DNA of 64,000 bases from positions 1,599,463-1,663,462 of the forward strand of contig NW_019091383.1 of NCBI RefSeq assembly GCF_001949145.1, read 5' to 3'. Below, one piece after another: positions 38,801-50,800 of the stretch (position 1 is the stretch's first letter; each line of letters starts with the position of its first letter). This DNA comes from Acanthaster planci. Lineage: Eukaryota > Echinodermata > Asteroidea > Valvatida > Acanthasteridae. Below the pieces are notes generated by a model. It was given only the letters and a program-made list of their open reading frames with translations, searched no databases and had not been told where the DNA came from. The translations under genes were made by a program, and so were the position numbers.

Positions 38801-41800
38801 GGTAAACTTTGACGGCTTTATGTAGCGATATTGTCTGCGTCCTGTTAGGGTACATCGTCATTTTGATTTGCTGATTGGACGCATAAGAGCATAGGGAAAA
38901 CAGATAACACAATATCTACACGGTTGATTATCAATAGTCAATGTATGAACACGAAATCTTCCAACAAGAACGCCTCCGGCCTGTGTACGTACGAAGGCCA
39001 TGAATAAACGCCGGACATTTTCGCCTGAACGTGCAATGTATAGTCATTTCGTCATGCGGAATAATTGGAGAAGAAGAATTAATAATCATAATAATAATTA
39101 AAAGAGCACTGGCCGTGTGGCGTACAGGTGAACAATTACCCTCGGCATTCGTGAAAGCAGGAGTTCGTCGATGAATTTTATTTTTTTTCCATTTCCGGGT
39201 GTATTTCACAGTGGCGTAAATTTGTGCCGGAAATTTATGGGGGGGGGAGGGGCTAACACCATGTGATGGTGGGGATGATGTTGATGATACAGATATACGT
39301 GTGCAATATGGATTACAGAATCTTACATCAGAATGGCACATTTTATGGCTTTTTTGTTGTTTTCCCTTTCTGAGTTATATTGAATAAATTTTGGTTGTTT
39401 GGAAGTCCAAAAAATTCTTCAGTATACACTTTAAATTTGTTCTCACCACGGAAAAGGGATTTTGCACACCTCCGGTCAAAAAAGTAGGGGGATACATACC
39501 CCCATCCCCCAAAATTTACGCCCAGGCTTGCTTAAATAAAATCGATAAAACCTCCATCCTTAAGTAATTTTAGCATGATGAATTACAATATAGTATTAGC
39601 AGTTTTGCCAGGTTTTTGATGATAAATCTTGGTTTTATCATGCATGTCACGTGAGAGCTAAAGCTTAACGTCGACCGATTTCAGCTTGATCACTCTCTTG
39701 AAAATGCATTCGTACTTATTTAGGCTCTATATCGAGAAACAAAAATATCAAGGAAGGTAAATGGGAATGAGAGAAACTAAATTTTGTTCTTAATAATTTG
39801 GCATTATGTATTGAGCTCAGTTGATATTGCAGGGATCAGTGAATGGTGATTATGGAATACCATGGACGTGTACACTTTAGCCGGGTTCGTTTTCCCCGAT
39901 TCCACTCATTTTTCGTGGATTTCCTCCTTCACTTTTCACAGAGGGACACAATTATCGTTAACAACAGCTGTTGCCGGTTTGTCCTCCATTTTCCCAGTCT
40001 TACCCTCAACACACCTCTCACACATTTCTCCCGTCTCAATAGCCTTTCCCCCGTATCAGGTGTTGCTTTGAGGTCACCAAGGTAACTGCTTTCAATCATA
40101 GAAACAAACTGTCGCCATAATAACAGTTTTCCACGCGGTGTTTTTGATACTTTGCTCGGTGTTTCTACAGGACTGGGACATGATGGGAGATGGCGAGCCG
40201 GGGAGCTTCACGACGGCTGGCGGGGTAAGGCTTACATGTTCTGTGGTGATTGATGTGTCCGATAAAAATTGGGACCAACTGATGGCATGATGCCCTCTCT
40301 GGGAGGTTGCCTGGCAACGAGGCTACGTTCATTTTTGTCTGGTCCCCTGACATATAGGCAATGACATGTAGCGCTAATTTCTGGGTATTGTCGATGCACG
40401 AAACTCAAAATTTCCTCAGTAAGCTCCACTACTGAACATTACATAAAGACATTTCAAAGCTTACTGGGCACGCAGAAATTGTCATTCCAATAACCTCTCT
40501 TAAAAGTCACACTGCGGCTGAATTCTAAGTGCCATTTGAAGACTGTTTACCAGATCAAATGGGGGCTATCAAACTAATACAAAGAAAACACAGCATGATA
40601 TAGGCCTAAAGATGTTAAAAGTATATATTTTATACGACGTGACATTACATGAAATTACATGAAATTACAGGACATCTCTGAGGAAGAGGGCATGAGATTC
40701 CTCAATGGCTCCGAGGGCATCATCACCTTGATGAAGCAACAGGTCAAAGTTCAGACCCACCCTCTGCAGTTCTACAGCGCCTGGCAGATGCTCTACCCGG
40801 ACATCGACAGGGAAGAGGACGCTAACTCCACTTACTTGTCGCCGGGGTATCTCAACACGATCCAGGTAAGCATCCAGATTTGCTCACCAAAACTTGGGTT
40901 GAATTAAGCCTTGCCGGTTTTAACAGACCTTGCCTGAGAATGTAAGAGGAAGCATGTAAATTCAGATAAATTTTCATCTTTCCTCTTAAAATTATGAAGT
41001 GTAATACTCAAAGGCAACGTCCAGCCATATTCGTAACATAAAGCAAACTGTTAACATGAATTTTTCACAGGGTTCCAATTCTGATCATTCGGGGTTTGAT
41101 AATCGAAAGGAAAAACCATCGAAACATATGTCTCTGTATATACTCTGTTATAGCAAAACATGTAACACGGTGTTTCGAATAGAGAAACGGCAAGTCTATT
41201 CCAAAGAATGAACGTCTCCCAATGCGTATGATTTTACTGGGAGTGCCAGATTTATAGTAAGAAGTTAACAATCACACATGAGCTTTCCTAGAAAAGATTT
41301 CCGGAAAAACAATACTGAATTGGGATTTACATGAAATCCCGGAAGGTTTGTCACAGCATACGGTTAGATCGTGACAAGTTTTAATTCCAACCTCTGCATT
41401 CGTATAGTCATATAATACTTGAGACAAACGTTTATTCAACTTCTTCATACAACTTCATTCAACTTCTTCTGATCTAAAAATTGTCACTTTTTTGTTAAGG
41501 AAGCCTTCCACTTCAGGCAAGGGGATTTTGATATGGGCCTGAATCAATGTTAGAATTCAACATATTACTTGGACTTTTGCTGACGAAATTTCCCTTTCCT
41601 AAAGAGTATGTTGTGTCTGTAAGACTGCTCTATAGGCACCTCGATGTGTTCCGACTAAGTCTGTGAATTACCTTTAAAGATACAAGACTAACATTTTCCC
41701 AGTTTTTATCCCCTGACATCACAGTTCAAAGCAGCCTATATGTACGACGCCGTACGAGTATTGGCAGTTGCCTTGAACGAACAGGTTGAGCGAGACAAGT

Positions 41801-44800
41801 ACATTGAACCCGAGATACAGCATTGCTATGACAACAAACCCAAATCATGGAAAGGGGGCATTCGCCTCCGGAAGATGCTGCACAGGGTAATCAATCCTGC
41901 TTACTGATTATTGATTATCAGCTATTGGTTATTGACCAATTATTCCTTTGTGAAAATTCACATGGCAAAGACATGAAAACGTGAACGAGTGCGATCATTT
42001 TATTGTTTTTTTAAGAATTTCATCGAAGAGAACTTATGTGAAATAGAGCAAAATAAGATCGATTTTTAGAAACGTTTTGCGAATCACAAAATATTAGTCA
42101 ACACCTTTGATACTGTGGTTCTTAAATTTACTAGTGGTAAACAGTTAAAACGTATTCGTCATTTTTAATGACCGTGGAGTATTATAATTAAAGCAAGAGC
42201 TGCGTGGCTGACAAGGATTTTTTTGTTTTGGGGATAGACGGAAACAACTGGGCTGATGGGACGGATGCGGTTTAATCACAGTAGTCTGAATGATGAGATA
42301 GCGGTGGATGTCATTACCTTAGAAAGTGGCCGTAACCAGACCAAGGCATGGAAGGTAAAAACATGCGTCTTGTTTATTTGTACCCCTTTATCTAGTCCTC
42401 TTTCAAACCTTGACGGCTTCGATAAAAACGTAATTTCGTTTGATGCCTCTTCACGTTTTTCAGGTGGTCAAAACTTGGTCGAAAATTTCTAAGGAAACCT
42501 TACCGATTTATTTCAGAAGATTTGGTAGGCAAAACAGGTCTCCAAAAAGTTGGGCCTGCGCAAATTGTTTGAAATGGTTCCTTGTTGAAAGTTTCCAGTT
42601 GAAGAAATTATTGCAATTTAAATCAATTTCACTTCACCTTTTAAAGATTACAACATTTGATACAACTTAATTCAGATTAGATAAATGATTTGCCTAGGTT
42701 ATACTTACGTAGTAATGTGTCAGAAAATATGTAATTATATACTTTTCGTTTACAGATTGGCGGCTGGGATCCGGAAAATCGTCTAAATTTGGTCAAAACA
42801 CCCTTTTCAAGAGGTTTTGCTGCTTTTATCAGTAACAACACCACATTTCGCATTGTAACCGTTGTGGTAAGCACATAGCAAATGACCCCACGATTGAAAA
42901 GGTTCTTTTCCAAATGTTTTGTCTTTAACCGAAGAATTTGGGTGATAAAATATAAAAAAAGAACAAATCTTCTATTTGCATTTTTTTACATATCGTCCGA
43001 TCAAACAATGTCAGTAATATTAACTGTCATTAATGTGGAAAATTTCTGCAGGAGGCGCCGTTCGTTAATCGGGACGAGACAGTGAATGGGTACAAGTACT
43101 CGGGGTTTTGCATCGACATGTTAGAACTAATCGCCAAGGAGTTGAACCTGAAGTATGAGTTGTACCTTGTACCAGATGGAAACTACGGAGGAAAGAACGA
43201 CGACGGGACGTGGAATGGCCTGATTGGGGAAGTTTATTATGGTGTAAGCGAACCAACATGGATTGAAAGCACAGTCTGTAGAATTCAACTGGTTCCTGTC
43301 CTGTACATATTCTCCAGACATTAATGATTTATCGACGATATCATTGAAAAAGAAATTACCACACTATGATCACCAGACTGACCAGAGGTTTGGCAAGGAT
43401 AGGTACTTGTGTTTTACTCGCCTCCCCGTCGGTTGAAACGTAATTTATGTTAAAGTATTGCTACTGTTGGCCTGACGAAAACTTAAATAATCAGCACCCA
43501 AACTGACAGGGCTAATCGCACTCGTTAAACCGCAGCTGGCTACCGGTCCCTATACATGTATAATAGGGACGAGGACCAGTCCATCCGTAGAATATACTAG
43601 CGTGATCACATAAGAGTCTATAGTCGTCCTAGGGCAGATTCAGGACCATTTTATTCGAAGGGGATCGTTGGGGAGGGCAAAAATTTTGGAAAGTTTTTAT
43701 ATAACCTTTTATTGTCTTTGTGAGGGTTGAGGCTACATTTTGGTCTATTACAAGCTGTGAAAAGAAGGAAAATAGACCAATGTGCTCCTATGGGGGATGG
43801 CTCCGTTGCCCCCAATTAGCAATTTTATGCCGGTCCATTCCCGGCACAGTGAGAGGAAACGGGAACGCGAATTGGTGACGTCAATTAAAAAATCGATTTT
43901 GCGTACGTTCCCACTTTTAATTGTTTACCTCGTGATCTTGTCACTTGGCCAATGTAGGGCCAGTTCCTACTAAGCTGGATCGAGACTTTGTGACGTCAAT
44001 TACTGCACCTGCTGCAACGCTAAAATTCGCTTCAATGTGAAGTCATTTTCTCATCTCATTTATACTCACCTGGATTATAAACATTCGGTCACAATAATGA
44101 AGAGGAAAACCAGAAACATATTGTGGCAGTAACTCCAATGTAGTCGGTGACACCGAGACAATACAGATCCCTATGCACTCGTTAAACACCCATGTGCATT
44201 TTCAAGTAAAGGCAAACGCTTTCGCAAATGCGACTACACGAAACATTACCGGCGAACCTGACCCACACAGAAAATCTCTTCGCACATTCGTGGTGCAAAT
44301 GTTTTTTTTTCATAACACCACAGGTTTGTGTTCAGAGTTTGCTTTAGACCTTTCCCTAATGTTTACCTGCTCTAAAAGGCTTATTAAACTTATGGAGGGA
44401 TGCGTCGCTTTGCATCTTGCCACATATTCTATGCGTTGGTTTACATTCAGTTGGTACATGTGCATAGATCACAGTGCTTGAGCATCAGAGCTTCCTATTA
44501 CCTTTTATACATCGCCAATTTGGGTAAAGGAAATCAAATTTATGCATAAGCAGTGTTTTGCAAGAGGGCAAATTGAGAAAGTTCACTGTTTTTCATAATA
44601 TAAAAAAAATATAAAAATGTGTCCCGTGAGGTTGGATTGCATGAAAGGCTATTTGGTATCTGATTTTTCGGAAACCATTTCAGTTGGTCCCGGATATTAC
44701 GTAGTAAGGATATCACACTGTATGTTCGTATTTATTAACTTACATAAACATGTTGCATCCACCTCCGGGTATGGGAATCCCGGATCCACCTCAGGTTTTT

Positions 44801-47800
44801 ATCTTTCAAAAAGTCCATTTTTCTTTATTTCCGTGGTGCGCAAGAGGGCGGACCTAGCGGTGGCCGGCATGGTCATCAACTCCGACCGCGAGGAAGTGGT
44901 GGACTTCACCAAGCCCTTCATGAACTACGGCGTTGGGATCCTCATGCAAAAGCCCAAGAAGAAGGCCAACATCTTCGCCTTCCTGGAGCCGCTCCACATC
45001 AAGGTCTGGGGCTGCGTGCTGGCCTCCCTCTTCGTGGTCGGGGTGCTGATCTACATCGTGGACCGGCTCAGCCCTTACAGCAGTTTCCGGCGGGAGAACA
45101 GTCCCAACCCGGAAGCCTTCGACTTGAAGAACAGCATGTGGTTTGCCTTCGCTTCCTGCATGCAACAGGGTATAATAATCAGCCGTAACACTCTCCCCAC
45201 TGAATTCGTTTGATCTCGGAAAATGTTCATGATTGATGTACCGATCTTGAATGTCTCGACTTTGGCTTGGGCTCTAAGCCATCCACCGTTGCCATCCCAT
45301 CAATGGCAAATAATGGTCTCTCCTGGTTTTGATGTTAGCCGCATCTCTGTTTCTGTTCCAAATGGCATGTGTTACTATTATTACAAATTACTATTGATGA
45401 ATAGAAAGGGCGAATTGCTGTATAAATATATAAAAAGGTCAATGTTTCCTTAGAGTTTCGGTATCAACCCAGCACGTCCACTTCAGTTGCTATGTAGGTC
45501 TGCTAACATGAAGGGAAGCCCCAATTTCAAATTACTACTGTTTTAAAAAGCTAACAATCAGTAGACCAATTCCAGTCATGTGGGACGGGAATTTTGATGC
45601 GAAGTGTATGTATAATTCGAAATTATTTTACAGCATAGTGCAGGTGTCTGATGTAGTCGCAATTATATGCGTCTACAGCAGTGGGCGTCGCTGGGGGGGG
45701 GCGGTGCAAGGAGCGCTTCAAGCCCCACCCCTCCAAAAAAATAAGGGGGGGGGGATCACAAGAAAAGAAAAAAATGACAACAGTTAATTGAAATCATCAG
45801 TTTGCTTTTAAATTACCCCTTTCCACTGTTAGTGGTTTTGCAGTTTGCTGTTATTGGGTGTTTCCCAGAAAACCCCATGGCAACACCCATGACTTCAGTT
45901 TCGTGACATCTTTCAAATGTACAGTATTCATGACATAACCAGCGCACTTGCGTGAGTACTAAATCATTATAAAAATGTCAGTTTCGTTGTACAAGGGTAT
46001 TTAGGGCTGGTCATCTGTTGTTTCTAACCACTCAGTGGCTTGAGTTTTTAATAGATTGATATTGTTAATATTTACGTTCTTAGCAGTTTATTGGTGTTTT
46101 TGAACTTAGCAGTTTAAAGTTAATAAACGCAAACAAATAACTCGATTTCACGCAGGCGGCGACACCTCCCCGCTGTCCATTTCTGGTCGTGTCCTGAGCG
46201 CGTTCTGGTGGTTCTTCGCCCTCATCATCACCGCTACGTACACCGCCAACCTGGCCGCCTTCCTGACCGTCACCCGCATGGAGAACCCCATCAACTCTCT
46301 AGAGGATTTGGCCACGCAGAAAACCGTGGTCTACGGCACCATCCTTAACAGCAGCCTGCATGACTTCTTCGAGAAGCGAAAGAATCAGGGTATCTACGAA
46401 AAGATGTGGAACTTCATGTCCACCTCCAAGATCGACCCCTGGGTGCCCAACGCCGAGGCGGGGTACAAGCGCGTCCAGACAGAGGACTACGCCTTCTTTT
46501 GGGACGCGCCGATCCTAGACTACATCAAGCAGGAGGAGTGTGACGTCATGACTGTGGGCAAGCCCTTCAACCTGAAGGGATACGGCATTGCTACGCCGCG
46601 GGGGGTTCCATGGAGAGACGAGATATCAATGGTGTAAGCTACAAGACACAACTTTGATGATTTCACAATTGTAGAAGTTACACTTTCCTGGTCGGCATGT
46701 CGATTTGATTTCCAGTTCATACCTAAGGCGATGGGTTTCCTGCAACTTATACAAACCTAAACATTTCGTCCTTTGCCTTCTCTCTGTTGGTTTCTTTGGA
46801 TCTAATGACTACAGTGCCTGTGGCATTTTCGTAAATCCTTGGTTTCATGACCGTAAAAACGAAACAAACAAATGAAAACAACTCTCCAACCTTTATTCCT
46901 AACTGTCTAAATATCTTGAGTGTAATTGTCATCCATTCTCTTGGCAGAATCTTAAAAATGCAAGAGAGGGGCGAACTAGAAGAACTCCGTAAGAAGTGGT
47001 TCGACCGGGAATCCAGCTGCCTGGATGAGACGGACAGCATGAATACGAAACATCGCGCCGCCCGGGCCGACATCAACCTGGACCAGATTGCCGGCGCCTT
47101 CTACGTCCTGATCATTGGGGCCGTGTTGTCCTTTGTGGTGGTCATTGTGGAGCACGTTTGGCACAAGCCGTCCTTCTACAAGAAGCGGGAAAAGGAGACG
47201 GGAAGGACCACATTGGTGAGTATCGAAAACAGTTTTCAGGCCTGTTGTCTATTTTGGGGTGCATCTTTCTACGGTTCGCTGAAGAACCAAGACTGCTTTT
47301 GCAACGTAAAATGGGAAATAATGCATTAGGTTGGAATTGGCGTTATGAAGCAGTATCAAGTGTTGATAAGGACATTGGGCAGATGTCAGTAGAGCAGATA
47401 TCAGTTAGTTGCTGTTGTCCCAGAGCGAGATATGTTATCACAATATTATTTATTAAGCTTTTTTGCTAGAGTTTTTTACTGTTTCATCCAAAAGGCAGTT
47501 TATGTTCGATTTCATGAAGTCAGGAACAAAATTTTATTTTCTTCTTTTTTCTTTTCTTTTTATTTATCATCATCAGGACTGGTCAGACAAACTCCCTCCA
47601 CGGGAAACGAGAAACAATGGTCTTTCTAACATTGAAAATTGTTCTTCCAATAAGGTAGGCTTGAAGTAGAATTTATTTTTTAAATAAAAGCAGCAGTTAT
47701 TCTTTCGGTGTACTCCCCCCCCCACTGATTAAGGTTACCGCATTCATAGAAATATTCAAACTTGTCCATTTGCAGCATTTAGTTGTTCAAGAGAATGACT

Positions 47801-50800
47801 CTTTTGCGTTAACACCTTTGAGACCAAACCCATGGAGCACAACGACAAGTAAGTAGGCCTACACTTATCAATTAATAAATTTTTTTCCACTGCAAGTTGT
47901 TTTTACCTATACTCTTTATTTCTAGCCTTCCTTACTCCATCTCTCCCTGCTTCTATTTGTCTTTAACACCTTTGACTTTCTTAGTGTGTGATTCGATTCT
48001 CACCATTCGGCCCTTGGGATACACAGATGTTTACTTTGGGCACTGTAATGACTGGATTTTCAGTTATGACCTGCAGTGGGTTCCTCAGTATGATAGCCTT
48101 TGTTTCTCATCCAGTTAGGAAGAGAAAACCAAGACATGCAGCCCATTGTTTTTATTTATTATTTTTTTGTTTTGCCCTGTTCCTGAAAGATGACATTGTT
48201 AAAATGCTGACTTGACAAGTCTGGATTAACTACAGTAGTTAAAAATGACACCTACAGCTTAGGTTCTCTAAGTGCTCTGTAGCTTTGAAAATTAAAATTT
48301 TGTTTTTGACTCAAATGATTAGGTTGTCAGTTATAAAGTCAATTAAGTTACTGACCCAAAAATATCGTTTTGAAAGCTAGAATGCTGCTATTCATATTAA
48401 AAAAATTGTTTACCCCCATCTATATGGTCTTTCCTAATTTTCCCACTTTCCTTGAATTTGTTGGCACAACAGAATTGAACTCGTATCCATGAACCAAATA
48501 CAAGTCAGTTAAAAAATATCCTTGCTTACAGCTAAGGCCTGCTTCCACTGTTGTTTGAGTTTCACTTTCCTTTTCTGTTCTTTCTCAGCAATCTAATACA
48601 GCTTTCTCTGTTGCTGGAGGCAAAATTAATGCAGAATGCATTTGTAAAAGAATGAAAAAATTCCAAAACGACAGACTTTTTCTGATATCTTTAGTGATAA
48701 CAAACTGGGATATTTTCTTAACCGACTTTGTCTGTGCCTTCGTTTCCTAATAGTTCTTTCTGTCCCCCCTGAAGCGACAGAAAACTCTTGCTAGTGCCCG
48801 GGCGGAAAAAATCAGGAGAAACATGGAAATGGCAAGGAATCATACCAGAAATGGTGTGGTACTGCATGGAACAGCATGGAAAAACTTGGAATGGGCTGAA
48901 TCAGCAAGCTGATAACTGAAGACAGGACAGGAGGTGGAAATCCAAACTTTGAGGTGTTTCTAGTAGTTTGTAAAATCCTGGCCTTTTCGAGGGAGACTTG
49001 GCAGCAAATGGAAGCTTTCAATGGAAAAGCATGCCTGGCAAGAGTGCAAAAAGTTCTAAGTCAAGTTTTAAATCAAGTGGAAGTTGAATATGAACAGCTA
49101 TCGGAATTATTGCAATGAGTCCTGGACTTTTTGCCGACACCACAGGATCTAAAGAACAAAGACAATGTTTACTAGATTAATTTTTGAGATAAACGAAGTA
49201 CTCTACTTAAAACACCAGCAGCGATGATGTGTGGGTAAATTTATTGTAGAGAATGGTTTGTATGAGGAATAATTTCAAAAATTGCTTTTAGTGTTTTCCA
49301 TAACGGAATACATTATCACATCCGTAGATGAAATCTGTAAGTTATCAATTGTTATATCCACTGATGAAATCTGTCTGTTATCAATTTCTGAAAACTCCGG
49401 TCCTGCTAGTGTCATTTGAAAGTTGGAATGCTTGGACCAAGTTAGATGGTACCCATCGATGGGTAGAGCTGTGGATCTGTATCCTTCATTAAAAGTATGT
49501 CAAGACAGCGTGCAAACTATGACCCGGACATCAGGTCACGAAGCCACAGCTTGATATTGAAGGTGAGACTGAATTTTGAAGAAGTTTGCAAAAAAAGTCT
49601 TTTGGGTCAAATGGTAGTAGAAATACAAGGTTTTTAATGACTCAGTATGTTTACCAGAGAAAACGATTGAAATAGATTAGTGCTGCATTATTCCTGGCTG
49701 AATTTTGCTTATCAAATATGCCTATCAACATTTTTTGCTAAGAAACAAAAAGGGGGCCAATTGTCAGGACAGTCAGTGGAGAAAAGTTAACACAAACGAT
49801 ATTGGGAATGATTTTAGATTTTATAAAAGTGTGAAGTTTATTTTCTTTTTTGATATGTTTTATCCCAGTAGTAAAGCTTGACGAACATTTTTAAATAAGT
49901 AAGCCGTGCTCAACAAATGAAACAATCTCTGTAAACAAATTAATAAGGATTACAAGTTATCTAAACTCTTAACACTCCAAAGGCTGGTGTAATCTAAAAC
50001 CTTTGATGGGTTTTGGTGGATCCAGTAAGGACAGACCTGGTTGTATGACTTTACATGGGTCTTGATGTCCACAATTGGTATTATGTGGGTGACACAGGTG
50101 GCTAATGCACGAAGCACTTGCCTATCACCACGGTGGCCTCGGTTCGATTCCCAGCACGGCCATATGTGAGTAGATTTGCTCGATGGTTTCCCCTGTGCAA
50201 GGAGGATTTTTCTTAGGGTTCTCCAATATACCTCTCTCCCCGAAAATCAACATTTGTGATCTGTGGTTGTGCTCCGGTCAGATATGGGTCATTTGGCAGC
50301 TGCCTAAGGTACCTCGACATGCCTTCGGCTCAACCAACTCACTGTAACTGCGTCCTTCATTAATATGCGACTGCACGGATTAGCCCCAGTAAGTGAATAC
50401 AACATTAAATGGTGTACTTTTCCATTATTGTAAAAACTGAATTTGGGCAATATCCTCGAAAAAAAGCTTAGAGGGTTACGGTTTACCATTGAATTGCTGT
50501 ATTAAAGTATTCAAGGGCTTAGAAATTACGTAACGTTAGGGAAGGTATTTACGTAATATTAATTTCACAAGAGCCAGTTTTGATACAGATGTAAAAAGAA
50601 GTTAAGAGTAAATGCATAGAAACGTGCTGGGCATGCTATGAACAATATTTATATCGATAATGTATTTACCAATATGGATTTATGTTGATGTAAATAGAGA
50701 TCAATTGAAATGCGAAGGATTATTTTTCTTGGTTTGACGTCTTCTCATGTTTAGTGGAGGTGCTGTTTCGTAAGTTTAAAAAAATGCATTATACTTATCA

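Larger units (their letters stand above)
36640..40170 (+). other. iGluR intron d-e
   Basis: 3.5 kb holding two non-autonomous elements (36901-37161 and 39208-39528). No gene recognised. Confidence 0.75.
43244..44844 (+). other. iGluR intron j-k
   Basis: Dispersed element copy A fills the first 350 bases. The CRE pair lies near the middle. A few codons upstream of 44845 are open in frame but would shift the alignment, so they are treated as intron. Confidence 0.75.

Noticed and set aside
44617-44844. Extension of the receptor exon k frame upstream
   Set aside because: Using the acceptor at 44844 gives exact length agreement with GluD across the junction; the upstream text matches nothing.
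44854-45165. 103-residue - strand frame over exon k
   Set aside because: A shadow of the G/C-rich receptor exon.
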